Of a DNA stretch of 64,000 bases, positions 23,807-37,560 are shown piece after piece. How positions within the stretch are numbered: position 1 is the stretch's first letter; each line of letters opens with the position of its first letter. Source of the DNA: Larix kaempferi (taxonomy: Eukaryota; Streptophyta; Pinopsida; Pinales; Pinaceae). The notes beneath the pieces were generated by a model. It made no database searches, had not been told where the DNA came from, and saw only the letters and a list, made by a program, of their open reading frames with translations. The position numbers and the translations under genes were made by a program. Location of the stretch: the NCBI GenBank assembly GCA_027924585.1, contig BSBM01000199.1, positions 9,417,001-9,481,000 of the forward strand, in the 5' to 3' direction.

Positions 23807-26761
23807 CATTTTATGGTTGGAAATTTTAGAGTTAGTAAGGTTCTCCAAGGCTTCTACACTTTAATAAAATTATGGATCTCCTTAAGATTTTCTAAGATCC
23901 CATATTGCGAGTCAATCAACCCTTCATTAATTGCGATAACCTCCATCCTTGAAAATTATGTTGTTATGTGGTTGTTCTACTTCACCTTCAATTAGATTTT
24001 GCATAGTTATGCTTAATTTTTCAAACTTTAAATGTCGTGTCCTAGAATTTGATGAATAATCGACAGATCATTTTCCAAGGCCTTCGTAAGAATGAAATTT
24101 CCCCAATGTGATGAGTATCCATTGAAATTAATATGTAGAATTTCATTAGCATTAGCGTGCAATATTATGAATGAATCCTTTTGTTCATATGACAATGTAT
24201 CATCGAGTGTACTCTCCCAACGACTGACAATGACAATAAATGGCTCCAACAATTTGCAAGGCACAAAGGAAATAATCTTATATTACTCCCCAACTCCAAG
24301 TATTGCATAAAAGCAAAGCAAATGAATTTCATTTAATGAATATAGTCCAAGGGATGTCATGCTTCCCTTTTCTCACCATTCCTTTGACAAATGGCCACAT
24401 ATTTATCATAACCCAAAAAATGCACAGGTACTCTGCAAATAGTTTTTCGCCAAACTATCATCTTTACCTTGCATGAAACATATAGATACAAAAACACTGG
24501 TTAACAAGTTTATAAAAAACACTGTTGTCAATGCAATCAATAATGAAGATGAATCAATGGGTTGTCACCCTAATGATATTCATCCTCGTCCCTAGATACC
24601 TTCAGAGTCACCACAATAATTGTTTTGGAGACTCCTAACAATTTAATCAAAACATCAAACATGGAAAATATTCATGCATATAGGAACTGAATCAGCCACA
24701 TCCTTTTGTTATTCCTCCATTCTCTAATGGAACTACCAAAGTGAAGATATTTCCACAGCATAAAGCCATAACTTGGAAGGAATAGTGCAACTGTGATGGA
24801 AAAGGAATGCATCGAAATTTGCAACGTTAAGTGATGCACATCAGGATCATAAAAATTGATAAGACATGAATTGCTGTGTTTTATTAGTGTCTAGTTAGTT
24901 TATTACATTCGCCTTACTCCATACAAGAATGATTTTCAACTTAACAAACATAAAGCTGGTAATATTGCGTAGTAGAACGTTTCCACTCACCAGATTCCCT
25001 TTGGCATACTGTGATGTTTCTATGAATATAAAGGAACATACATAATTTTCTCACAAATTAAATATTTACACCAACCTAGTAGCCTATCTATTATGTTGTA
25101 CAAGACTGTCTAGACCATTTGCTGGTGCACTTTTGAGAAAGGTTGGAAGCTCAGGTATGTTTAAGAAAGAATGTCAACCCAAGAAATGGACTTTGAACCC
25201 AATGATAACATCTTCAACTATGGATCCATAGATCCATACCATCTGTAACATACAATATAAAAATCAAAATTAAATTTGATTTTTATTTTTCCATTCTTTC
25301 GTTCACCCTAGTTTGTTTATAGTTTATTCCAAGTATAGAACATGGAACATGAAGAAGAAAACCAAAGAAAAACTAGTTACTTTCAACAAGTTTGTAAATT
25401 GAATGGAATGATGTAGGTTAAAATTGAAGACATTTTTAATTGTCATCATCTTTAATTGTTGTAACTATCTACTTTTTATTTACCACATAAAATAATTAGT
25501 TACACCATACCAAATATACAAATCACATTATCATAGATTCATTTAAATGAAATAAATTATATGTTAAAAATTCACATTTCATGAAAATCTTTAAAATATT
25601 AAAATTTGCATTTTTATTATTTATTGTTTTGTATATACATTAGATTACTAATGAGATGAAGCATTATCAAATAATAAATATTTTTTAATAATGAAAATAA
25701 TGACATATATCTTCTATAAAATATAATTTATTATTATTATTATTTATGAAAACTTTAACCAAATTACTTTCAAACCACATCTCCCCATACACCCCAAAAA
25801 ATTGTCATACACCCCCAAAATACCAAAGAAGTATGTGGAATTTAAAGGTGAATGTGGATGTTGTGCATTCAGGAGGGTATTTAATATGGTCACAATAAAT
25901 TATTCCATATAGATTGGAAAAGTGAGCTCAATTATATAGCATGAGTTAATTTAGTAATTTTTAATTCTTTGTCCCTTGCATAAACTTACACAGTGAATTA
26001 AGTTTATTGAAAAGAATTGTCCAAACTTATATGTTAACAAATATGGATTCTCTCTATTCAATTGGTTTAAGAAGAATCCATGAAGTAAAAGAGCATTCAA
26101 ATTGATTCTGAACTATATTTTATGAAACAAATTAGCATCCTAACATAGACCTAGGATTCGAATCACTGAGTTAAAAGATACTATGAACCTTTTCATCCTA
26201 AACAACTATTTAATCTAAATTTACTAAAAAAAGTGATGTAGATCATAAATAGCCATAGTTCCAATTCCATATTTTCCATCTATGTAAAATATGGGGTTTG
26301 GCCCTATTTGAACTTGTTAAAAACTTTTAAAATCCTTGAAAATGATTTTTTAAATAGAATTTTTTTGAAAATATTTAACATGATTCAAAAGAAATCACAC
26401 TGCATGAAGCTTAATGAGTTCCCCGTATCAACCTTAGACATGAGAATACTAGCTTTGACCAAGGTCTAAATATCATGTTTACATGGGATAAACTGAATTT
26501 TTAGACCAAGGTTTGCATGCAATGGTGTAATCTATTATTGATCCCTAAAAGCCTTGAGTGACGTGTTTCCCAGATTTTTATCTTTAAATATGATTTTCCA
26601 TCCACCCACAAATTATAATCCCCAATGCTTATTACTTATTCACAACTAAATTTTACCAACTTAAAAAAATTACAAACTTAAAAACATGATATATATCAAA
26701 TAATTTCTTTATATGACGTGATGTTCAAAATCAAAGCAAATACCAAATCCACCCTTTACAC

Positions 26762-26831
26762 ATAATATTATACTTTAATAAACACATTGAAAAGAGATAA
26801 TATTATACTTTAATAACCACATTGAAAAGAC
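26762..26831. repeat. 35-bp tandem duplication
   Basis: The unit ataatattatactttaata plus acacattgaaaagag at 26762 is repeated from 26797 with two visible differences. Confidence 0.88.
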
Positions 26832-29109
26832 TTTAAACAATTTTCTCTCTCATGGTCAATTAACACATGGAAAAGTCTCAACAATCTTCTCTCTAACCCA
26901 TATTCACTATAGCTCAATTTCTTCTCAATAAATTTCAAAAATCTCTCTTCCACGTCCTTTTTCCCAACAATGATTAAAATGGAAAATAAAATCATCCAAA
27001 ATGATTAAAAGGATATGCAATCACTTCGACAATTCTCCTTTAATCCTTTTACAATTCTACAATGAAATATCCTTTATGTAAAAGGATATGCGATCACTTC
27101 ACTCTTATACATTATCCATTTCGAATTAATTTTGTTAGCCAACTTGATTTTGTTCTAAGCTTCTTTTAAACCACACTATGACACGTACTTGTATCTCCTT
27201 TGATCATATAGAAACATTAGTCTAGATTTATGTGAGTGCGATGTTATATTTATTGAAGGTAGCATTGATATTTCTTGAAATTAGGAGCGTTAAGTGCACC
27301 CTTTTTAATCCTTATGTGACCAATTCACCTATGCATTTAATTTAAATTGTGCTTGGAAAACCCCTTAAAATAAGCATTTAAATTGTGCTTGGAAAATTTA
27401 TGCTTCATTTCTTGGCTGCCACAATTGCGAAGTGAAATCTGATTCCTAGCCAACCTCATCGGCGTGAAATTCAAATCTCGTTGATAAAACAAAACCTTTA
27501 CATAACATTCGAAGCACTTCCAATTTTATGACCTTCAGGATTTGTTTCACGATCTTCTTCCCATGAATTCATCTGATCCTTTGTTATCTTCTCTCCCATC
27601 AAATCCTGGTGCACTATAATTCACTACAATTTAGTGGCTTGGATACCATCAATAAGATCTCAAAGGTGATGTGATTCCAACCATTAGTGGTATCATAACA
27701 ATCTTTGCAATCTTGTTCAAACTAAATTAAGAATATCGTCCAAATTTTATGCCCATTATCAGCGATCTGGTTATTCACTATTCCTGATCTACTGGCACAA
27801 CAAATCTTTTAAGTGGAATCATTCAACCAAAAAACTAATCGTAGAGAACATCCACGTAACTGAAAAAATGAAACTTCCTTGTGGTGAACTCCGATGAATT
27901 TGTAGCAGATTAAGGTCGTTATTTAATAATGTCAGGGTCACAATACCGTTTTTATGATCTTGGGTATGATTCTCATTGAGTTGTCATGGAGGTGTCAATC
28001 CAATAAAGTGATGTTATAATAGCTCAGTGCATTAACTCTCAGCAACTGAACTTCAACCTCAGATGACGATCCAATAAAATAAAATGATTTTGTGATAGAT
28101 CAGTGCATTATGGCAAGTTGCATCGTAAAAACTTGTTTTTTTCTTCACCAAACCAAAAATAACCCCCGTGCATTAAAAAATTGGCAGTATCCACCTGGGT
28201 CAGTAATTCCTTCCTATGGGGCTTCCTCCATTCTTTTCTATTTAAACTTTTATATTTAGACATCAAAAAAAGTAGAAAGAAAGGAATGTGATCGAGTAAT
28301 CGTTTTGAGTTCTGCTTTCCAATGCTTTATTTTGTGTTAGGTTCATACTTCTCCATTGAATCTGATTTTGTGTTTAAATTCAACGTCGTGATCATTATTT
28401 CATCGTATTTGATTACAACACAGATCAAATAACTACATTAACTACATTAGTTTCAGTTTAGCTTGCTTGTTTTTTTTAATCTACAGCTGATTCTATGGAT
28501 GTACAGGTTTCAATTGTTGAGGTCGTAGTTGATCTCTCCTATATCACTAACAATTGAAAGGTGGAAGGGGCTCATGCCCCTCATACTCCCCATTCACATG
28601 CACAAGCTTAATGGGAGAGTCGGTGTCATATTCCCTATTTGATCTGTCACAAGTGCTCTCTCTCTCATACTTTGGAGAAACATTGAGGAATGATATGAGA
28701 ATATATACACTACATCTTAAAATATAAACATTCCATATCCAAGTCTCGTTCATTATGATGTTATCCATTTAAAAGAGTGACATTCGTGAGACAATTCGCA
28801 AACATTTTACCGGGATAAATTAGAGTTTTATTTAGAAACCATATTAATCTCAGAGAATGGTAACAATACTGAAAAATACGTATCCATCGTTTAAAATTGG
28901 AAATAACTACAAATTCTACTGATCGGACCATGTGGAAAATTGAAATAAGAAGTAGATAGAACAAACAATTGCATTCCATCAGTTTCTGTATTGTCCGTCA
29001 ATACGATCATCGGTCATTCCGAAACAAAAAATGTTTTTTCCAATGAAACGATCATCTTTTTCATCCATGTTCCACAATACATCTGAAATGGGCCCTATTC
29101 TTCATCCAT

Positions 29110-29262
29110 GTTTTATAATCCTCTAGCCCTGACTAGCTTATTTGATTTAACCGCTAGTGATTAGAAGTCTTACTTTTTTACCCCGGGCAGTGTTCTATAA
29201 TCCTCTAGCCCTGAATAGCTTATATGATTTAACCACTAGTTATTAGAAGGCTTACCTTTTGT
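29110..29262. repeat. ~70-bp direct repeat at 82-bp spacing
   Basis: The block containing ataatcctctagccctga starts near 29110 and recurs near 29192, followed in both by agctta, gatttaacc and ttagaag elements. Confidence 0.85.
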
Positions 29263-31650
29263 GTTGGTGTCGTAGTTGCAGCTAGAAACGATCAACGCAT
29301 CCTCTATATCTGACATAATCAACTACCTTGCATGGATTAGTTTCAGTAGGCCTATAAACTTGCTTGCAAACAATAATGCAGTAGGCGTATAAATAGTTAA
29401 ACACTAAATTATGGTGATTAAAAATGTTCTCTAACTACGATTACATCATGCCTATTAAAATTCCTGGATCATAATTCTCTTGGCCATCATTATTTACGAT
29501 TTGAGCAAATCCTAGGGACATAAAAATTTACTATCTAAACTTAGTTTCACATGTTCCTTCAAAAGAAAATTTTGAGGAATGGATTCAATATGTTGGAACT
29601 CATTCCAATATATTGATTAAAAAACATGCCTGTACCTGCTATATAATTTCATGTTGACTAACCTGCCAATATTAAAGACCTCTTTGCAACAAATCAATTT
29701 GAACATAATTTTCTTCATTGTGGATTTTATATGACATCTTAGGTACATATGCCCCAAATTGGATGGTGTGGACCTCCGAAGCTGGTCAATGCAGACCCCC
29801 TAAGCCACAGTGAAAATGTGGGGACATAAAAAAGTAGAGAGACACATTTTAACCCTAAGGTTTGCCAACAAATAATAAAAAAAAAATCTGTGGAGTCCAA
29901 TATATATAATAAATTAAATGGTTTAGTAAAGGAGGCTATGCAAAAGATATAGCCTCTAGCTTTAATCTATATTTTGTTCTCATTGTAATACTTGAGAATT
30001 TTCTCTTTATAATTGTCATGTTCCAGAATCCAAGCATTAGTTTCAGCAGGTATATAAACTTGCTTGAATAAACAACAGAGTAGCATATCCTGTGAATTAT
30101 CGGTGTCATATCAACTTACATGCATTTTTTAATTCTCATATATAACATAAATGTAGAGCACCTATAAAAGTGCAAAATTCCTAAGATTCATATTGGAATG
30201 AAATTACACATTTGTTTCAGAAGTGCTTCAAGAAACTTCCTCTGATGGGTTACATAGGGTAGACTTTCTTTGCTTACCTACCCAATATGAGGTGTAGCTA
30301 TACCCATCAAAATTGATTGGGACTAGTACCTGGCCTCATCCCTTTTAAACTCATGTAAGTCAAGTGGAGTAGGTCACAAGCAGAATGTAAACCTAGTAGA
30401 TGGCGATGACCAATGGCCTCCTGGAATAAATTGAACATTTGGTTATTATTATTATAACATTTTACTAATTTGAAAAAGCAAAAATATCACATTGTTATAA
30501 GTAAAGTAGATAGAATTGATTCACTAACATGTTTACACAATAACTAAAATAGATATCTAAGTTTTTTAAGCATATGGAAACAAGATAGCAAAAGATGATA
30601 TAAAATGTTGTAACAACAGTTTAATAACGTATATCTACAGGCTTCTCCTAAGACTATAAGATGAGTTGTTTTTTACACTTACAGATGAACAAATGGAAAT
30701 TAGACATATGGTCCTTCTTTGGAATCATGTCACCCAGCTCATCCTCCTGTTTATTCCTCCAAAGTTCGTTCTAATGTTAACTGAGGAGCGGATTTATTGC
30801 AGACTGGCCACAGAACAAAGGAAGCATAGTTTATGCTTCCCTTGTGATGAAATGTTAATGAAGGTTAATGGAAACTAAAGAAGCACTATAAATCAACACT
30901 ATTGACAACAACAAAAGCAAAGAAACTATTGAAAAAGTTATTCAAACAACTTTTTTGAAATCCAGCGAAAAGCATGAACCATACCTCAATCATTATTTAT
31001 GCCAGCTGCTTGACAATGACCTCATTATTAGGATTGCCAACATTGAAAATGTGACTGTTTTCCCTGGAAGGAATTTCCTAAAAAATGAAATAGGTAAGTA
31101 CTATAAATATACAAGCACCATACAAGATTAGTATAAATCCACCAAGGATTGTTGTTGCTTACAATCATCAAGAGAACAGGCCAGCTAGCGTATTGTGTCC
31201 CATATGTTTAAAGATTGTTTATACAATTCCAAGCATGAAAAACCAACACAGAACAACACTAATATTTTTCTTAAAGAAATATATTGTGGAATAACTCCAA
31301 GTTAATGATTTAAATAGAAAAAAAATGCAAAACACAACTAAAAATACACCACTATAAAATGATATAAGTCCATACCCAAGTTAACACATCTAGAAATTCA
31401 ATATGAAGCAATTACAACCACATAGCAGTCCACTTACTTTCCAAGAGCATAATCAAACATAAAGGACAAGTTGTAAATAATCCACTGGATAGTCCAAGAA
31501 CATATTAATTTAGTCCAAGACAAAAGATCAAAACTAGCATTTATCAAGAACACCATTCATTCAATGTAAATCCAAACCATTAGTGACCCAATATGCAAAG
31601 TATGCAAATGTATATACCATGTAAAGGTGAATATAGCAGAATCGATATTT

Positions 31651-31914
31651 TTATTGTTTAATATTCAACCATATTCCTTCAGAATCTGAACGGACATAAT
31701 CCATGTTCACGTCAACGTCGACATCGACATCGACTATATCTTCTTCATTTACACATTTTGCTTCTTGAAAGTCTGTAACCCCTGACAAGTCTGCATACTC
31801 GGGTTCATATGATGTACTATTTCTCAATCCTTTTGCAGTACATGTCAACACTATATACCAGTGAGTCTCAACTGGATCTTGTACATAGAATATTACCACT
31901 ATTCCTGATTCCAA
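31651..31914 (-). pseudogene. CACTA transposon TNP2-type C-terminal fragment (DUF4216-like)
   Basis: The minus-strand frame begins ESGIVVIFYVQDPVETHWYI followed by a VLTCTAKGLRN segment. This pattern of a hydrophobic strand, then FYVQDP, then HWxIVL matches the DUF4216 region near the C-terminus of TNP2-like proteins of plant CACTA (En/Spm) elements. It continues into an acidic tail with a VDVDVDVN run coded by a hexanucleotide repeat and ends at a natural-looking stop. The upstream transposase core (Transposase_21) is not visible, so this is a fragment. Linkage to the CACTA end at 61.6 kb is not shown. Confidence 0.65.
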
Positions 31915-32385
31915 AAAAATGTTGTTAATATTACGATTGTTAGAGTTTTACCCATGTTGCTCTGAAGGTGTTCTTCCTTCAGCAACAGAAGAGTACACCA
32001 TAGCTACCCCTCAGCAGATAAGTGTACCCTGTTGCATCCTTGGTCTATGTGCAGGTGGGTTAAGGGCACAGTTAGGAGTAGCATCAACATGGCATTGTAG
32101 ATTTAACAGCAGTCTGTTCTGTAGCAGTGTCCTGCATTCTGTTTTGCTGCATCGATCTATTTGTTAGCTTCTGCAACAGTCAACAAACCTTCGTATCCCA
32201 CTCAAAGAGTTGAGGGTGCAACATTGGTTATAGGGTGGTGGTTCACTTATGGAAGAGTTAACAGGCACACCTTTTTCCAGTTTTAGTACTGTTGTTCCAG
32301 ATTTTGTAGTTCCATTCTTAAAATAGATGCTTGTATATTTTTTCGTTTGCTTTTCCAAAATTTGCCTGGAGCTATTTTTTCATGA
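31915..32385. other. unassigned stretch between CACTA fragment and copia relic
   Basis: There is an open frame on the minus strand at 32164-32358 with no recognised domain. It may hold more of the CACTA element or the start of the following LTR. Confidence 0.35.
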
Positions 32386-32615
32386 TAGCTCTATTTTTAG
32401 CTAAATCACATGAGTTTTAGTAACTTTCAATCTTGGATATGAATGCATTATTCTAGGTTGGGTGCATGCTTACATGCATGAGTAGCCTATACTAGTGGAT
32501 GCACTTCCATATGTAGTTGGCTTATGCAGGGAGGTGCATTGCTCTAGGAAAATTTAGGATTAATCTTCTATTACTAGCCTAGGATTCTATTTGTAGCCTC
32601 TCTATCTTTTTAGTC

Positions 32616-32620
32616 TATAA
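32616..32620 (+). promoter_or_regulatory. probable TATA box of the copia LTR
   Basis: The sequence tctataaaag lies in the LTR about 260 bp before the primer site, where retrotransposon promoters commonly lie. This is inferred from sequence only. Confidence 0.45.
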
Positions 32621-32876
32621 AAGATAGGTAGAGCTACGGTATTAATCAATTTTATTCAATTTTGAGTGCGGTGTTGAATTGATTTTTTCTAGTTAATGAG
32701 AAACATAGATGTGTTTTTAAGTGCCGCAGATTCTAATGTTTGTTGTTGATATTTTAACTTAGCTATGTGCTTGTAGATCTAGCATCCCTTCCATCTATTT
32801 TGATATGTAAGTAATTTTCTATTAACATAGAGTTTGTAGGAGTACAAATATACTTACCATGTCTTGAAGTTTAACA

Positions 32877-32886
32877 TGGTATCAGA
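32877..32886 (+). other. copia primer binding site, initiator Met tRNA type
   Basis: TGGTATCAGA begins directly after the LTR terminal aca at 32876. Confidence 0.85.
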
Positions 32887-33199
32887 CATGTGATTCTGAT
32901 ATCTTCCAATAATCCATGTATGGATAGATTAACTCTCCATGGGAACAATAGGATTTCAGTTAATGTGATGACCTAGCTTTAGTAATTAAAGCTGATGTGT
33001 GCCTGTGAAAGGAAACAAGGCTTGTGATAGGTTGTTTGGTGAAATACTTAGGATCTTCTAGTGATTGTAATGTGGTTTTTTCCCTATGATAGGTGATCCA
33101 CACTTGGGATAGATTGCATGTATGGTTTCTAAGTTTCTTTTTTGGATGATTTGTTTGTTTTTAGTGTTTCCCAAGAACTGCAATGATGACTATCTCAGT

Positions 33200-33945
33200 C
33201 CCAGAGAGTGTCACATGTTCAAGGGCGCTTCCAATTTTGTACTAAGGAAGTTGGAGCTGCAAAATCTATTGGAGGTGTTTTATTTTTGGAGGTCATGGAA
33301 GGAAAGGTGACTACCCATAACAATTCCACACAACTAGCCGAGAACACAAGGTGGTGGCCGAGGCGAACGGATTCAATGAAGGAACATTTGATCCTTAAAA
33401 TAGTTGACAAGAAATTAGCAAAGGACATATTTGATGCTTTAGTCACTCTGTACTAAAATAATAATGTTAACCAAAAGATGCTACTGAAGAACAAATTTAA
33501 TGGCACTGGCCTGAGTGACACATATACAATGACAAGCTAATTGATGAAGATCCCTAAGTTCAGGTATTAGCTTACTGCTATCAAGATGAAGGTAGAGGAT
33601 GAGGAGATTGTGCCTACATCACTACATGTTTTCCATTCATCTTGGGACATGTTCATTTGGGTGTGTCTGTGCTTGGGAGAAGCTTCCTACCTTTCAAAAT
33701 ATTTGGGATGATTTTGTCAAGGAGGATACCAGAGTCTAGACTAGAGTCTGTTTTAGCCAAAGTGGAGGAGATCAAGAACCTAGGCCTCATCAAGAAGATG
33801 GGGAGATAAGGAAAGAAAGGAGGACTGTGGAGGGGTCAAAAGGCCAAGGATGAAGAACTAGATTCTTTGTACAAAGGGAAGAAAGACTTGAGTCGTGTGA
33901 AGTGTTTCAAGTGCCATAAGATGGGCCAATATGCAAAAGTATAAG
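33200..33945 (+). pseudogene. Ty1/copia gag remnant with zinc knuckle
   Basis: Frames here contain segments such as RWWPRRTDSMKEHLILKIVDK and a short form of the gag UBN2-type fold (ALVTLY, then NQKMLLKNKF). Near 33895 there is a zinc knuckle start, VKCFKCHKMGQYAK, that lacks its final Cys. Several stops and shifts occur. In an intact element this protein coats the RNA. Confidence 0.7.
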
Positions 33946-34074
33946 AAATCTGCAACAAGTGTAGGAGGTTCAGCCAGAGTGGATGAGTTAACATCTAGAC
34001 TTAAGGCAAATTTCTCCATGGTATTGTGCCTTTCCACCTACATTGTTTCTTGTCTAGGATGCTATCTAGAATGG

Positions 34075-34330
34075 AGCATCCAAACACAAGACATTCAATA
34101 AGAAGAAGTTCAATAAAATTCACTTACTAGAGGATGGCATACAAGTGGGTTTGGGTAATGATGCCACTTTTGTAGCTACTGAATTGGGCTCTCGCTCTTT
34201 TTGCATGCCTTCAAAGGTTGTTCTTGAGCTTGATGATGTCTTGCATGTTCCTGGTTTAATGAAAAATCTTCTTTCAATCTCTTGCATGACAGATCTACAG
34301 AGTCTGGCTATTTTGATGGTTAACAAGTGA
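34075..34330 (+). pseudogene. Ty1/copia protease-region remnant
   Basis: The frame at 34145-34330 contains LELDDVLHVPGLMKNLLSIS, a highly characteristic segment downstream of the copia protease active site. The active-site motif itself was not found. Confidence 0.8.
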
Positions 34331-34675
34331 TCATTAAAATACACACCCCTAAATCTAATCGAGTTTTGGCCACATGAATTTGAGATAGTGACCTTTACTA
34401 GCCACTTCTTGATACAATAGAACAGGTATGGCAAGATGGAGGAGTTTCCTTGCATGGAATTAGTTATTGATTCCATGCATGCAATTGACAAGAGCTTTCA
34501 AGAGTTCAAATGCATGATTATTGCCATAGGACTCCCTCAAAAAGAGGTAGTTGAGCTTGATGAAACCCTTACTCTAGTGACTAGAGGATTGTCTTAGAAA
34601 GAGGGAGTTGATCATGTTCAGGCCATTACTTGAGTTGTCAAATGTTTTTAGGTGAATGGGTGAGATACCAATAAA

Positions 34676-34785
34676 TTCAGATTAAAGAAGACCCTGTATG
34701 GGCAAATACATACACTAGAAGTTTGGTATCTCAGGATCCATGATTTTTTACTCAAGTTGGGTTTTTCCAAGTTTAGAGATTAAAT
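34676..34785 (+). pseudogene. Ty1/copia reverse transcriptase fragment
   Basis: The translation FRLKKTLYGQIHTLEVWYLR plus HDFLLKLGFSKF matches the copia RT segment that normally reads L-K-K-A/S-L-Y-G-L-K-Q-A-P-R-A-W-Y. It is flanked by stops. It shows that protease and RT remnants lie close together, so the integrase has been deleted. Confidence 0.8.
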
Positions 34786-34790
34786 TCTTC

Positions 34791-37305
34791 AGATTGGTCA
34801 CAGGACACTGGTTGGGCATCAAAATCACCCTGTTTGCAGAATTCTCACCATGCTTGCCATGAATTTGTACCACATTCTCCACTCGAGAATCAAGCAATTT
34901 TTAATGATGATGTGCCCTTAGTAATACCTCAAGCGAATCCTCATGAAATTAGAAAAAATAATTCACATGGGAATGGTAATAATACATTCAATGTATATGA
35001 AGGAAATAGTGGTGGTGCAAAATATAATGGTATAAGTAAGCATGAATACAATGCAAGTGGTTATTTATTTATTTATTGCTCACTAGTGAGTTATCATTTG
35101 AAAAATACAATGCAATAGCTGGTTTAGTTTGACAGAAATTAGGATACTCATAGGAACATAGAAACAAACTTGATGTATGCGTTATTCAAGGCACACTGTA
35201 ACAGTAGTATTTAAAATGTTTTGTGCCTACCTGTATCAAGCTAAGGAAGACATTGTTGTTCATTAGTTCTTTTAGGGTATGGATTGTCACAATTTTGATG
35301 CAAATGTGGTTGGAGAACTAAGTACCCTGTATTTGACCATTTCTGGTGAACTAATTGTGGCTAATATGGCGTTTGGTGTTCTTGATGCACACTTAATGCA
35401 TCTAGGTAGTTCCCTCATGATCAGTGACAAATTGATGGAAGAAAAATCTGATGCTATAATTTCATAGAATGAACTGTTTTACTTATCCCAGTTACACTAA
35501 GATAACTATCTTCAAATTTGAGTGCAACATAAGTTTCGTTTTTAGGGTTATCAAAAAATATTGTATCTCACTATTTTAAATAATTTAGAAAGGATTCTTG
35601 AAGTGGGATGAGCATGTATGATATCAAATACTTGACATTGTATAGTGTGATGAAAGGTTTGTGATCTTGGAAGAGCTACCTACCTACTACAGGTTGGTTT
35701 TAGTTCATAGAAAGAAGGTAGGAAAAGTAGGAAGAAATTATTTCAATCTTCCAAAAGGTAGTAGTTTTCTAGTTCATGTAACTAATGGCATCCATGGTTC
35801 TTTTTTTGAATAGGTTTTAAACATGGTAAATAGAGTTGTTTCTAATTTGGCATTGGCGAGGTCGCTATTGTTCCCAAAACCTAGCTATTTTCCTCTACAT
35901 CAAGTAGGGAAGACTAACAAATGCCTTGGAAATGGTGCTTTAAGTGACATATACAAGAGAAAATAATACAATATGGAGATGAAGAGTGTAAAATGGAACC
36001 AACTAACTACGCATGGATTATGAAATACTGGAGAAGCGAAGGAACTGAGGGACTGCAATGAACATAAATGGCACTGAGGATATGTATCACACACATCTTG
36101 GGCAGAAGAGCAAACAAACTTTGAGGTATCCTGCTCTCGGAAAATTGAATTAATACTAATTAAGTTAAAAATGTCTACCTTTAAAATATATCAAATGTTT
36201 GTAAGAACAACAAAGAGAGAAATCATGTAACTCATAAGCATTTCTGAGCAAACACAATCACCCCAAAACCTTATAACTCAAATTTTACTGTTGTTTGTGA
36301 TGTTGATTCTAACATGGTGCTTCCCCCAGTCATGATGTTGATTCTAAGTCATGCAGGCATACCATAATATGTGGGATGTTGGACACAGACATCTAAGGCA
36401 ATTAGTCATTGTTACAAAGATTTTGTTTGGGGAACAACACGGTAGGACATATTACAGAGGTATCAAAAAACTGTTGAATCTTGCATTAATGGTGTATTAG
36501 TTGACTAGGGACAAAATTTCCACAGATAAGAATGGTGTAATCCACAAAGAACAGGCTGATGTATCTCCAAGAAACCTATAAAAAGAGCGTGAATAGGTCA
36601 ACATATCTCTAATTTGCATACTAAGTACACAGGTGATAGAAGATTCAATGTGTAGGGCAAGGACAAGAGAACAGACCCACCAGTGGTGAATCCATGACGG
36701 GTTTCCAAAGAAGGGTCGACCATAGCACAACCACAGTGGTTGTGAAATCAACCTAATGCAATCCACATATGAGAATGACTACATCCAGTCTAAAGGGAAG
36801 TGCCACTACGGAATAGTGGACCCAACTTAGTGAAGGGCCAACAAAAATACTGTAAGTTAATTTCCAGTCTAGTGTCCATAAATTCAAAATAAGAACTATT
36901 TTTCCAAAACAGAATTTCTCTTCTCTGGACATGGAAAAAATTTCAAAAATTGCATGTATGAGATTGGCTAATGTTTTTCTAGTGTATAACCGAGGTTTAG
37001 TTTTGTTCACAATTAAGAATTTGGTGCAAATTTTCTGAAGAAAAAAAAAATGGAATGTATCTGGAGTTGGGCTATAGTTTGTAGGTGTTTTAGGACAGTA
37101 GTAGGGCTATTTTTGAAATTGGTACAAGCAGTAGGGTTGTAGCTGATCACACTGGTGTTGGATTGCAGAACTGCTGTACAGATATGCTAGGAAAGTGAGA
37201 TAAGATTTATTCATATTTGTTTGATGTATTTTGACATTTAAAATGGCCAATATATCCCATAATCCTGCTAGTCAGACATCAAAAGTTTAACAAAATAAAA
37301 TTTAA
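34791..37305. other. spacer, no gene recognised
   Basis: Open frames at 34834-35118 and 35279-35467 (+) and 36497-37010 (-) show no recognised domain. Nothing in the flanks supports them as genes. Confidence 0.4.
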
Positions 37306-37560
37306 TAGTTGGAAATAAAAACTGATGGCAAATTTTTAGTAGAGATATTTGGACAAAAATAGTATTAAATGAAGTGGAACAAGCCAGGTATGATGAGAAA
37401 AATTGGGAGGTTGTGATGTTGATCAAGCTCTCCATCATTTATGAGAATTTGTCAGAATTTCACAGTGAGGATTTATTTAGGATTTGGAGACTTCTGATCA
37501 AAATGCATGAAACATCAAGCAAAGGTAGAGCATTTTTCTTAAAGAATTTGCTGCATTGAA
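37306..37560 (+). pseudogene. Ty1/copia gag fragment 1
   Basis: The frame EQARYDEKNWEVVMLIKLSI, then FRIWRLLIKMHETSSKGRAFFLKNLL, has the copia gag (UBN2-type) pattern of W, K/R, LxxxHETSSKGR and FFLKNLL. It is related to the second fragment near 38.5 kb. A stop follows at 37559. Confidence 0.7.

Larger units (their letters stand above)
23807..31650. other. 7.8-kb AT-rich spacer, no gene recognised
   Basis: Both strands were examined and no frame resembled a known protein or transposon. Local repeats are listed separately. A motif near 29335 (attagtttcagtaggcctat) recurs as a similar sequence near 30037, about 700 bp away. The frame at 30666-30878 (+) is open but not recognised. Introns of a distant gene cannot be excluded. 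Confidence 0.45.
32386..34790 (+). mobile_element. degenerate Ty1/copia element, 5' LTR to partial RT
   Basis: The order is: LTR-like region with a TATA box (tataa at 32616), LTR end (ttaaca at 32876), primer site, gag remnant, zinc knuckle, protease-region remnant, and a short RT fragment near 34676-34785. The integrase core and most of RT are missing. The left LTR limit is uncertain and no 3' LTR was found. Confidence 0.7.

Noticed and set aside
26148-26175. tRNA-like ggattcgaatc motif
   Set aside because: No cloverleaf arms could be matched around it.
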